This document shows, piece by piece, positions 1 through 5,485 of a DNA stretch of 8,930 nucleotides. Position 1 is the first letter of the stretch. Each line of letters begins with the position of its first letter. This stretch comes from Caryophanales bacterium UBA2450 (lineage in GTDB: Bacteria > Bacillota_I > Bacilli_A > RFN20 > CAG-826), in NCBI GenBank assembly GCA_002342545.1, contig DDQE01000041.1:1-8930 (forward strand), in the 5' to 3' direction. The position numbers and the translations under genes were made by a program. A model generated the notes under the pieces. It saw only the letters and a program-made list of their open reading frames with translations. It was not told the origin of the DNA and did no database searches.

Positions 1-27
1 ATAAAAGCAAATTCCTAGTCAAATTTA

Positions 28-49
28 AAAGCCCACCGAAGTGAGCTTT
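28..49. terminator. Bidirectional terminator hairpin with UUCG loop
   Basis: A 9-bp stem (AAAGCYCAC-type arms, one G-U pair) closes a TTCG tetraloop when read on the minus strand and a CGAA loop when read on the plus strand. On the minus strand it lies 28 bases after the stop codon of the secreted DUF6273 gene and is followed by TTTTAAATTT. On the plus strand it is followed by a run of seven T (53-59), so it can also stop transcripts arriving from the left. Confidence 0.8.
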
Positions 50-76
50 ATATTTTTTTGGTTATTGCTTCGTAAA

Positions 77-1222
77 CTACGCAATCTTGATGGCAGGGCG
101 CACGCTGACGAACTTGTGGTTGACGGGGCGGCGGTTGCCGTCGAGGCAACCATCGTCGTTGACACACCACGCGCTGTAGGAGTGGTCGCTGCGAGGAGAA
201 CGAGTCCAATAGTAGCCATTATAGCCGGTTGAATACCAAGCGCCTCTTGCTCTAGCCCAGTCAGTGGTCCTGCAGTATCTGGTATTCGTTGAAGATGTTG
301 AAGTTGAGAAGCCATAACTATCGTTGATATAGTTCTGATAGCTTGGCAGGAACACCTTGTCCTCGGTATTGGCGCATGCATATGGATTATCTTTTGAATT
401 CGTTGTGGAAGCACCATTTTTAACAGTTGTTGTTTGAATATGGCTATTTCCTAAAGCAAATGCAGAACTATAGAAGCCATTATTAAGCCATGTACGAATA
501 TCGCTGTATTCGTAGTTGTTGGCATAAACAGTCTTGCCACCGATAGTTCTGCTAGATGTTTCATAGTAATAATAATGGGCGTCGAGCAAAACCGACGAGA
601 GGACGTAGCATTTGCCGTTGCTATTGCTCAGGACGTTCCACACGATAGGCTCGCATTTAAACCAATAAGTGGTTCCCGTTACGATGGTTGTGCCATTGTC
701 AAATTTGTAACTTGAATCATATGGTTTAGCCGCAACTTTAGCGTAATATTCATTATTATATAAATACCAGCCATTAGATTCTGGGTCTTTTAAAGCATTA
801 AGAGCAGCAATTAGAGATGAATCGTTCACGTTCTTTTGTGGATATAAGCCATAGGTAACAGTTTTATTTTTAGCAGAAAACATTGGCGTGATGCCTAAAC
901 TTTCGTTTCCGCTTGGAACATATCTATCGTCATCACATGTTAGAGTGGCAAACGAATCATAAGTTGAGAAATTATGCTCAACACATGTAACTCCTGGATC
1001 GGTAAAGGTATGGGTAGCGCATCCATCAGTGCTGCTAGCCCAGAATTCTTTACTACCATGAGTAGTTTCGGTAGGTGCAACGGCGGCATAATGATGCCAA
1101 ACCTCGCCATTAGTAGCGAAAGCAGATGAACTATTTAGACCACCATTAATAACTAAAACAGCACCGGTGACAGCAATCATTGATGTTGCAGTAACAGATA
1201 ATAGAACTTTCTTTTTATTCAT
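77..1222 (-). CDS. Secreted DUF6273-type (lectin-like?) surface protein
   Basis: A 381-residue exported protein of unknown function. Residues 1-36 form a signal peptide: KKK at 3-5, a hydrophobic core, and an AFA cleavage motif at 34-36. No LPXTG motif or C-terminal membrane anchor is seen, so it is probably released or held non-covalently. The mature part is rich in Tyr, Asn, Ser and Thr. From about residue 160 it matches, from memory, the DUF6273 pattern: EPIVWNVLS, a YVLSS segment, SDIRTWLN, then FLPSYQ, TDWARARG, YWTRSP, an AW-V-G stretch and VRPAI at the end. This terminal layout resembles C-type-lectin or formylglycine-enzyme-like folds that often carry hypervariable binding sites. The ATG has AGAAGG nine bases upstream (1232-1237). 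Codon use is patchy: AT-rich at the N-terminus, GC-rich at about 585-665, 320-375 and 80-202. The gene stands alone, with its own promoter and terminator. Existence of the gene is secure; the family call is fairly secure; the role is unknown. Confidence 0.85.
   Translation of the reverse strand: MNKKKVLLSVTATSMIAVTGAVLVINGGLNSSSAFATNGEVWHHYAAVAPTETTHGSKEFWASSTDGCATHTFTDPGVTCVEHNFSTYDSFATLTCDDDRYVPSGNESLGITPMFSAKNKTVTYGLYPQKNVNDSSLIAALNALKDPESNGWYLYNNEYYAKVAAKPYDSSYKFDNGTTIVTGTTYWFKCEPIVWNVLSNSNGKCYVLSSVLLDAHYYYYETSSRTIGGKTVYANNYEYSDIRTWLNNGFYSSAFALGNSHIQTTTVKNGASTTNSKDNPYACANTEDKVFLPSYQNYINDSYGFSTSTSSTNTRYCRTTDWARARGAWYSTGYNGYYWTRSPRSDHSYSAWCVNDDGCLDGNRRPVNHKFVSVRPAIKIA
80..202 (-). other. 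GC-rich, C-ending codon block: candidate hypervariable region
   Basis: The last 41 sense codons (residues 341-381) are 63% GC by direct count (78 of 123 bases). Of them, 27 end in C, 6 in G, 8 in T and none in A. Between the RSP motif and the VRPA motif, 27 of 30 codons are of NNC or NNT type, and the encoded residues are mainly R, S, D, H, Y, N, C, G, V, L and P around fixed-looking A-W, V, G and VRPA positions. This is what repeated substitution of A in AAC/AAT codons would give, as in variable repeats of diversity-generating retroelements. It could equally be a block recombined from a GC-richer relative. No template repeat or reverse transcriptase is in the window. Confidence 0.4.
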
Positions 1223-1257
1223 ACTTACAAACCTTCTTTGTAATAATTAACGATAAA

Positions 1258-1286
1258 AATATATAGAAAATATATATTTAATTCAA
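1258..1286 (-). promoter_or_regulatory. Promoter of the DUF6273 gene
   Basis: On the minus strand, TTGAAT (1281-1286) and TATATT (1258-1263) are separated by exactly 17 bases. They match the housekeeping sigma consensus at 4/6 and 5/6 positions. The expected start would give a leader of about 30 bases before the ATG at 1222, containing the AGAAGG ribosome binding site. Confidence 0.6.
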
Positions 1287-1350
1287 CATTTTTATGAAAT
1301 TATTAAATTCCTTATGGCTCGTTGAAATATAAACTACAAACTAAAATAAA

Positions 1351-1401
1351 ACTCGCTACAATCGTGTTTCTTACTGATTAATCAGTAATTTTGTAGCGAG
1401 T
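1351..1401 (-). terminator. Compound terminator after tRNA-Glu
   Basis: Perfect 11-base inverted arms ACTCGCTACAA (1351-1361) and TTGTAGCGAGT (1391-1401) enclose 29 bases. These contain a second, perfect 18-base palindrome, TTACTGATTAATCAGTAA (1371-1388). On the minus strand the structure is followed by TTTATTTTAG, so it fits an intrinsic terminator for the gltX/tRNA-Glu unit. The nested palindrome is more than a terminator needs. Confidence 0.7.
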
Positions 1402-1413
1402 ATTAACATTTCG

Positions 1414-1490
1414 TGGTGACCCAAACGGGATTCGAACCCGTGAATGTTGCCTTGAGAGGGCAATGAGTTAAACCGCTTCTCCATTGGGCC
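1414..1490 (-). tRNA. tRNA-Glu (anticodon CTC)
   Basis: The minus strand folds into a complete 77-nt cloverleaf with encoded CCA. The acceptor stem is GGCCCAA/TTGGGTC (one G-U), the anticodon stem is TTGCC/GGCAA with loop CTCTCAA (anticodon CTC, reading GAG), and the T arm is ACGGG-TTCGAAT-CCCGT. It begins 30 bases after the gltX stop codon, so the synthetase and its substrate tRNA lie in tandem. A CTC isoacceptor is a supplement in an AT-rich genome, where a TTC tRNA normally reads both Glu codons. Confidence 0.95.
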
Positions 1491-1494
1491 AGTT

Positions 1495-1512
1495 GGTGGT
1501 AATTATACCACC
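1495..1512 (-). promoter_or_regulatory. Dyad with extended -10 between gltX and tRNA-Glu
   Basis: Minus strand GGTGGTATAATTACCACC is a dyad with 7-bp arms around a 4-base centre. It contains TATAAT (1502-1507) preceded by TGG, an extended -10 motif. The expected start lies about 5 bases before the tRNA. The -35 region (TTCTAA at 17-base spacing) is weak. As RNA, the same sequence forms a hairpin four bases before the tRNA 5' end, which could help RNase P processing of a gltX-tRNA cotranscript. Confidence 0.45.
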
Positions 1513-1520
1513 GTTTATAT

Positions 1521-3182
1521 TCATTTAGAAAGAACTTGATTAATTCTTCTGTGACATTCCTCTAATCCAAGGACTTGCATCACATAATATAAATTAGGGG
1601 AATTCTTTTTCGTGGTTAAGGTGATTCTTAATATTTCAGCGACGTCACCAATCATCCCTTTATAGGCTTCTGGATTAGCCTTATAGGCTTTTCTATCACT
1701 TGAGAAGCCAAGAGATTCACCAATGGATTTCATTTGAGAGAACCAAGTTTGTTCATCTTTAGTAATATCTAGCTCTTTTAAAGCAGATAAAACTTCTTTA
1801 ACTTGTTCTAATGAGAATTTCTCATTATAGATTAGTCCGTTAGTCTTAACATATTCTTCATATAAGTCCTTATAGAAGAAGGAAATAAGATCATATAAGC
1901 CACCTAATTTCTCATAGTCTTTTCTAGGATTCTCTTTTTCTCTTTCAATATTAATAATCTTTTTAAAGTATTCAGGATCACTAGAAACTAAATTATAGAG
2001 TTTTTCATCATATTCTTTAGAATATTTTAAAGTCATCTCTAACATTTCTTCTTTACTTTTCTTAGATAAGATTTCTCTAGAGAAGAAATTAAGTTTACCC
2101 ATATCAAATAAGGCGCCTTCTAGTGACATCTTATCAAAGGAGAATTTAAATTCTTCCATATGCTCAAATTTATGTTCAAAGATCCATTCTTCAAAATTAG
2201 AATTAGCGATAGTCATTAAATACATAATAAGCGCTTCACTAGGATAACCGTCTTTTAAGAAATAGCTAACTGCTGCTTCATTATCTAATCTTTTAGATAA
2301 TTTACGTTTATTGCCATTTTCTCCAATTTTCATAATCACTGGTAAATGCGCGTATTTAGGAGCTTGCCAGCCTAAGGCTTTAAATAATTCTAAGTGAATT
2401 GGAAGTGAGGCAATCCACTCCTCTCCTCTAATAACAGTGGTTGTTCTCATAAAGTGATCATCACAAACATGAGCGAAGTGATAAGTTGGAAGTCCATCGC
2501 TTTTAAAGATGACAATATCCATATCGTTTTCTGCGATTTCAAAATTGCCATGCACTAAATCACTAACTTTGATTTTATGAATATGATTACCAGAAGATTT
2601 AAAACGAATGACGTATGGATCACCTTTTAAGATTCTTTCTTTTCTTTCATCGTTATTTAAATAACGATATTTCGCAAATGGTCCATAATATCCTGGAATA
2701 ATTTTGGCTTTTTCTTGTTTGGCTCTAATATCGTCAAGTTCTTCTTGAGAACAGAAACAAGGATAGGCTTTACCTTCTTCTAATAAATGTTTAATTACTA
2801 CTTTATAGATATCCGCTCTTTCGGATTGGATGTATGGCCCGTATTGACCAACTTGATGGTCACCTAAATAGCCTTCGCTAGGGACAATATTAAATAATTT
2901 AAGTTGTTCTAATAATTGGAGACCACTACCTTCGATTTCTCTTTTAGTGTCAGTATCTTCTAGTCTTACATAGAAAATGCCATTAGAGTCACCAGCGACT
3001 TTATGACACACCATAGAAGTAAATAAACTTCCTGTATGTAAAAATCCTGTAGGGCTTGGAGCGAATCTAGTGACCTCAGCTCCACTAGGTAAATTTCTAG
3101 GTGGATATCTTTTTTCTAGATCTTCAATACTTTCTTTTACTTCAGGGAATATTAATTCTGCTAATTCTTTATCTGACACCAT
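1521..3182 (-). CDS. gltX: Glutamate--tRNA ligase
   Basis: A cytoplasmic class I aminoacyl-tRNA synthetase that joins glutamate to tRNA-Glu using ATP. The HIGH-type signature is APSPTGFLHTGS (residues 41-52), and the KMSKS-type loop is KLSKR (294-298). The LEDTD segment near residue 74 and the IRGEEW segment near 251 also match the family. At 553 residues it is longer than the roughly 480-residue E. coli type, because of an N-terminal extension of about 35 residues and a longer C-terminus. This is the form I associate with Clostridia and Erysipelotrichia. Only one Cys pair (CFC, 142-144) of the zinc site found in some GluRS remains. The ATG is preceded by AAGGAG at a distance of 9 bases. The stop is TGA; reading it as Trp would add only two residues. 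Its cognate tRNA follows directly downstream, and tRNA-Gly diverges upstream. Confidence 0.95.
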   Translation of the reverse strand: MVSDKELAELIFPEVKESIEDLEKRYPPRNLPSGAEVTRFAPSPTGFLHTGSLFTSMVCHKVAGDSNGIFYVRLEDTDTKREIEGSGLQLLEQLKLFNIVPSEGYLGDHQVGQYGPYIQSERADIYKVVIKHLLEEGKAYPCFCSQEELDDIRAKQEKAKIIPGYYGPFAKYRYLNNDERKERILKGDPYVIRFKSSGNHIHKIKVSDLVHGNFEIAENDMDIVIFKSDGLPTYHFAHVCDDHFMRTTTVIRGEEWIASLPIHLELFKALGWQAPKYAHLPVIMKIGENGNKRKLSKRLDNEAAVSYFLKDGYPSEALIMYLMTIANSNFEEWIFEHKFEHMEEFKFSFDKMSLEGALFDMGKLNFFSREILSKKSKEEMLEMTLKYSKEYDEKLYNLVSSDPEYFKKIINIEREKENPRKDYEKLGGLYDLISFFYKDLYEEYVKTNGLIYNEKFSLEQVKEVLSALKELDITKDEQTWFSQMKSIGESLGFSSDRKAYKANPEAYKGMIGDVAEILRITLTTKKNSPNLYYVMQVLGLEECHRRINQVLSK

Positions 3183-3215
3183 CTTAGCTTTCTCCTTTTT
3201 AAATAATTCTTACAA

Positions 3216-3221
3216 ATTATA
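3216..3221 (-). promoter_or_regulatory. -10 element of gltX
   Basis: Minus strand TATAAT lies about 34 bases before the gltX ATG. No good -35 is present at 16-18 bases (AACAAA at 17). It directly abuts the -35 of the divergent tRNA-Gly promoter, so polymerase could hardly occupy both at once. The 80-base leader is too short for a T-box riboswitch. Confidence 0.4.
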
Positions 3222-3249
3222 TTGCATAATCAACTAATTTTGTTATAAT
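3222..3249 (+). promoter_or_regulatory. Promoter of tRNA-Gly
   Basis: TTGCAT (3222-3227), a 16-base spacer and a perfect TATAAT (3244-3249) preceded by TGT, an extended -10. The tRNA starts 20 bases after the -10. A dyad GCAATT-TTG-AATTGC (3256-3270) covers the expected transcription start and the first two bases of the tRNA. Confidence 0.7.
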
Positions 3250-3268
3250 AATTTAGCAATTTTGAATT

Positions 3269-3342
3269 GCAGGCGTAGTTCAGTGGTAGAACACTACCTT
3301 GCCAAGGTAGTTATGCGGGTCCGATTCCCGTCGCCTGCTCCA
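3269..3342 (+). tRNA. tRNA-Gly (anticodon GCC)
   Basis: A complete 74-nt cloverleaf with encoded CCA. The acceptor stem is GCAGGCG/CGCCTGC, the D arm is GTTC-AGTGGTA-GAAC with the G18-G19 pair present, and the anticodon arm is CTACC-TTGCCAA-GGTAG (anticodon GCC, reading GGC and GGT). The T arm is GCGGG-TCCGATT-CCCGT. The T loop reads TCCGATT instead of the common TTCGATT or TTCAAAT, putting C at position 55 where pseudouridine normally pairs with G18. It has its own promoter and terminator as a single-gene unit. Confidence 0.95.
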
Positions 3343-3353
3343 AACGCTAAATT

Positions 3354-3376
3354 CGACTCGAAAGAGTTGTTTTTTT
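3354..3376 (+). terminator. Intrinsic terminator of tRNA-Gly
   Basis: CGACTC-GAAA-GAGTTG forms a 6-bp stem (one G-U) with a GAAA tetraloop, followed by seven T (3370-3376). The T tract runs into the stop codon of the convergent NERD gene (3375-3377), so the two units are packed with no spacer. Confidence 0.85.
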
Positions 3377-3986
3377 ATTTATTTTCCTCATTTAATTTAT
3401 TAATAAATTTAATCACGCTTTCTTCATTAAGATTTTTAATGTTTTCTTTATCAAATTCTTTAATGGTCTTATTTAATTCTTTTCTTTTAATGATTTTAAA
3501 TTGTTCATTATGTCCTACTATTTTAATAGAGGAATCATTATTGATTACCACTAATCCTTTAAGAAAAGATGTATTTAAGTCGTTAAATAAGGCTAATCGT
3601 TTAGCTAGATTAATATTATAGTTAATTGGATTAGCGACAATGCTAGTCCCTTTTTTATTTACATTCACTAATTCTTCGCCTTGAAATTTACCTGATAAGA
3701 CGCCAGAAATAGAAAAGACACTGATAATAATAATATATTTATTAGATATCACTAAGTGATCAATTAATCCTTTATTTTTGTCATCAAAATCAATGTGATA
3801 ATCATTTAATAATAAATAGTCATTATGTTCGCATATTTTACTTAACTTTAAATAAGTTAACTCTCTAGCGTGTTTGTTTCGATATATATTACGGAAATAT
3901 AATAGACAAATTAAAAAAATCACTACTAATACACCGATAATAGCTAGAGAAATATATAAAGTTTGGCTAGTTGATAATAAAATCAT
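3375..3986 (-). CDS. Membrane-anchored degenerate NERD-domain protein
   Basis: A 203-residue protein. Residues 8-30 are a single transmembrane helix followed by basic residues (RNIYRNKHAR), so the rest should face the cytoplasm. Residues 40-130 resemble the NERD (nuclease-related) domain: the IDH-V segment at 75-79 fits the first catalytic Asp strand, and SGVLSGK at 94-100 fits the conserved turn after the active-site strand. The expected E-x-K is S-V-F at 89-91, so nuclease chemistry is probably lost. The C-terminus is Lys/Glu/Asn-rich. The start is fixed by an in-frame stop just upstream, yet its ribosome site is poor: AGG ends one base before the ATG. It lies just past the terminator of the cdaA-Nudix operon with no clear promoter (TAATAT close to the ATG is possible), so expression may depend on read-through. 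The domain call is moderate. Confidence 0.7.
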   Translation of the reverse strand: MILLSTSQTLYISLAIIGVLVVIFLICLLYFRNIYRNKHARELTYLKLSKICEHNDYLLLNDYHIDFDDKNKGLIDHLVISNKYIIIISVFSISGVLSGKFQGEELVNVNKKGTSIVANPINYNINLAKRLALFNDLNTSFLKGLVVINNDSSIKIVGHNEQFKIIKRKELNKTIKEFDKENIKNLNEESVIKFINKLNEENK

Positions 3987-4000
3987 GCCTGTATATTAAC

Positions 4001-4030
4001 AAAAAATGACCATTAAATAAAGGTCATTTT
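4001..4030 (-). terminator. Terminator of the cdaA-Nudix operon
   Basis: Perfect 9-bp arms AAAATGACC/GGTCATTTT enclose a 10-base loop and end in six T on the minus strand. The upstream arm overlaps the TAA of the Nudix gene (4029-4031), so the hairpin begins inside the stop codon. Confidence 0.8.
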
Positions 4031-4637
4031 AATCAAATATTGTTTCCCCGTTTTTCGCGGCGTTTATAAATCTTAGTAATTCACCTTTAGATGTCTTTTT
4101 CGATATCTCTGGAAGATTATTAATATCGAAGAATCCAACATCGTCAGTTTCATACTCATGTTCTTTATTAAGCTTAGTTAATCTTGCTTCAAAGATTGCG
4201 ACAAATTCTGGAATAGAAGTTGGAGCTTTAAATGGGGTTCTACTAGTTAGACCGACAAGTCTAACAATTTCTATATCCGCTCCGGCTTCTTGTTTACATT
4301 CATTTTTAGCAGTTTGACTTGGAGAATCATATAAATCCGCCCAACCACCTGGAAGAGAATAGGCTTGTAAAGCAGCTTCTCTAACCATTAACACCTTAGT
4401 TTTGTCTTCATTAAAAATGATGGTTCTAACTGAGATATTAGGAGTTGGATAAATATCCCTTTGGAAATAATTAGGACGATCAAATTTAACTTCTAAAAAA
4501 TCTTCTAAAAATTTAGTGCTTAAATCGTTTAACTCTTTGTAATTAGTTAAGGCGTAAGGGTCTTTAGAATAAACAAGTCCAATCTTGCTGATAGATTGAA
4601 CTTTGAGGATAAAATCGTAAATTTGTTTAGAATCCAT
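4029..4637 (-). CDS. Nudix hydrolase with N-terminal helical domain
   Basis: A 202-residue hydrolase, expected to cleave a nucleoside diphosphate linked to another group (ADP-ribose is a common substrate of this subfamily). Residues 1-60 match the small helical domain preceding the Nudix fold in Nudix_N_2-type proteins. The Nudix fold starts at about residue 68 (ISVRTIIF). The box runs from G98 to A120, with E113 and E117 kept as metal ligands. It deviates from GX5EX7REUXEEXGU at D104 (for E), N112 (for R) and Q116 (for E). It starts 11 bases after the cdaA stop, with only a weak AGG before the ATG, so it is cotranscribed with and perhaps translationally coupled to cdaA. The pairing makes nucleotide-signal housekeeping conceivable, but substrate specificity cannot be read from sequence. 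Confidence 0.88.
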   Translation of the reverse strand: MDSKQIYDFILKVQSISKIGLVYSKDPYALTNYKELNDLSTKFLEDFLEVKFDRPNYFQRDIYPTPNISVRTIIFNEDKTKVLMVREAALQAYSLPGGWADLYDSPSQTAKNECKQEAGADIEIVRLVGLTSRTPFKAPTSIPEFVAIFEARLTKLNKEHEYETDDVGFFDINNLPEISKKTSKGELLRFINAAKNGETIFD

Positions 4638-4648
4638 TTGTTAACCTA

Positions 4649-5422
4649 TTATTCGGTTACTCCGTCCATATAGTTTTCAAACACTCTTAAGAATGATTCT
4701 TGGTCTACTGGATCAAGTTGTCCGTTAACCGCAAAGGAGATTCTTCCGGTTTCTTCAGAGACAACAACAGTAACACTATCAGAGATTTCTGAAATACCTA
4801 AAGCAGCTCTATGACGGCTACCATATTTACCAGCAAATGGTTTGGTAGTTGGAGTATAGAAAACACTAGCGGCAACAATTTCATTACCGTGAATAACAAC
4901 CGCTCCATCATGTAAACGTGTGCCAGGATAGAAGATTGTAACTAATAATTCAGCAGAGACTGGAGCTCTAACAGCGACACCATTTTTAATGACATCTTGT
5001 AAAGAAGTATTCTTTTCAAAAGTCATGATCGCTCCAGTTCTAGTTTTACTTAAATTAAGAACAGCCTTTTCGATGGTTTTATAAAATAATTCTCTGTTAT
5101 AAATCTTTTCAACTTCCATTTTTCCAGACTTCACTCTACTACCTTTAAATGGATTAGCAAGAAATTGTCTAAGGTCGCCTAAGTTGGTAAATAAAGTAAT
5201 AGTTACTCCAACTACAGTTAAACCAACACAAGCAATAAAGACATAATAGAGGCAGAATAAATATGTAAGTAATAAAGCGACAAAAGAGATAGAAACAAAT
5301 AAATATCCAGCAAGACGTTTAACAATTTTGCTATACATTAAGAAAAGGAATCCATACATTCCTATAAGCAACACTAGTGTAATTATAAATTGAGCGATAC
5401 CGCTTTCCCATGCAAACGTCAT
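4649..5422 (-). CDS. cdaA: Diadenylate cyclase CdaA (c-di-AMP synthase)
   Basis: A 257-residue membrane enzyme that condenses two ATP into cyclic di-AMP, the messenger controlling potassium and osmolyte balance and wall integrity in Gram-positive bacteria. Three hydrophobic helices lie at about 10-30, 38-56 and 58-79. A short linker leads to the DAC domain (105-245), with the catalytic DGA at 172-174 (LHDGAVVI) and GSRHRAA at 201-207. Length and layout are typical of CdaA rather than DisA. The ATG has a strong AGGAGG nine bases upstream (5432-5437). In many Bacillota cdaA is followed by cdaR and glmM; here it is followed by a Nudix gene, so the usual partner operon is broken up. A promoter with surrounding inverted repeat lies in the 63-base gap upstream. 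Confidence 0.97.
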   Translation of the reverse strand: MTFAWESGIAQFIITLVLLIGMYGFLFLMYSKIVKRLAGYLFVSISFVALLLTYLFCLYYVFIACVGLTVVGVTITLFTNLGDLRQFLANPFKGSRVKSGKMEVEKIYNRELFYKTIEKAVLNLSKTRTGAIMTFEKNTSLQDVIKNGVAVRAPVSAELLVTIFYPGTRLHDGAVVIHGNEIVAASVFYTPTTKPFAGKYGSRHRAALGISEISDSVTVVVSEETGRISFAVNGQLDPVDQESFLRVFENYMDGVTE

Positions 5423-5437
5423 ATTTTCTTACCTCCT

Positions 5438-5481
5438 ATAGTCAACTTTATAATTTTACAATTATTTAAAGTGACTATCAA
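5438..5481 (-). promoter_or_regulatory. cdaA promoter flanked by an inverted repeat
   Basis: On the minus strand TTGATA (5476-5481), 17 bases and TAAAAT (5453-5458) form a good housekeeping promoter. Arms ATAGTCACTTT (5468-5478) and AAAGTTGACTAT (5438-5449), complementary except for one bulged base, surround the -10. They overlap the -35 and end right next to the AGGAGG ribosome site. The repeat could be an operator, or a hairpin that forms only in read-through transcripts from the gene upstream. Confidence 0.6.
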
Positions 5482-5485
5482 ATTA

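Noticed and set aside
25..417. Open frames overlapping the DUF6273 3' end (minus 25-417, plus 41-232)
   Set aside because: They exist only because the GC-rich block has few stops. They lack ribosome sites and recognisable protein character, and they lie inside a better-supported gene.
1414..1490. tRNA-Glu as integration site of a mobile element
   Set aside because: No integrase is nearby, and I saw no repeated tRNA 3' end elsewhere in the window.
1521..1523. UGA read as Trp (Mycoplasma code)
   Set aside because: Recoding would add only two residues to gltX, I saw no internal TGA in any gene, and Trp is written TGG in the codons examined.
3183..3268. T-box or other riboswitch in front of gltX
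   Set aside because: The gltX leader is under 80 bases with no specifier hairpin, T-box sequence or terminator, and the space is taken by the tRNA-Gly promoter.
3262..3621. Plus-strand open frame of 119 codons
   Set aside because: It runs through the whole tRNA-Gly, its terminator and the antisense of the NERD gene. Composition is that of a shadow frame.
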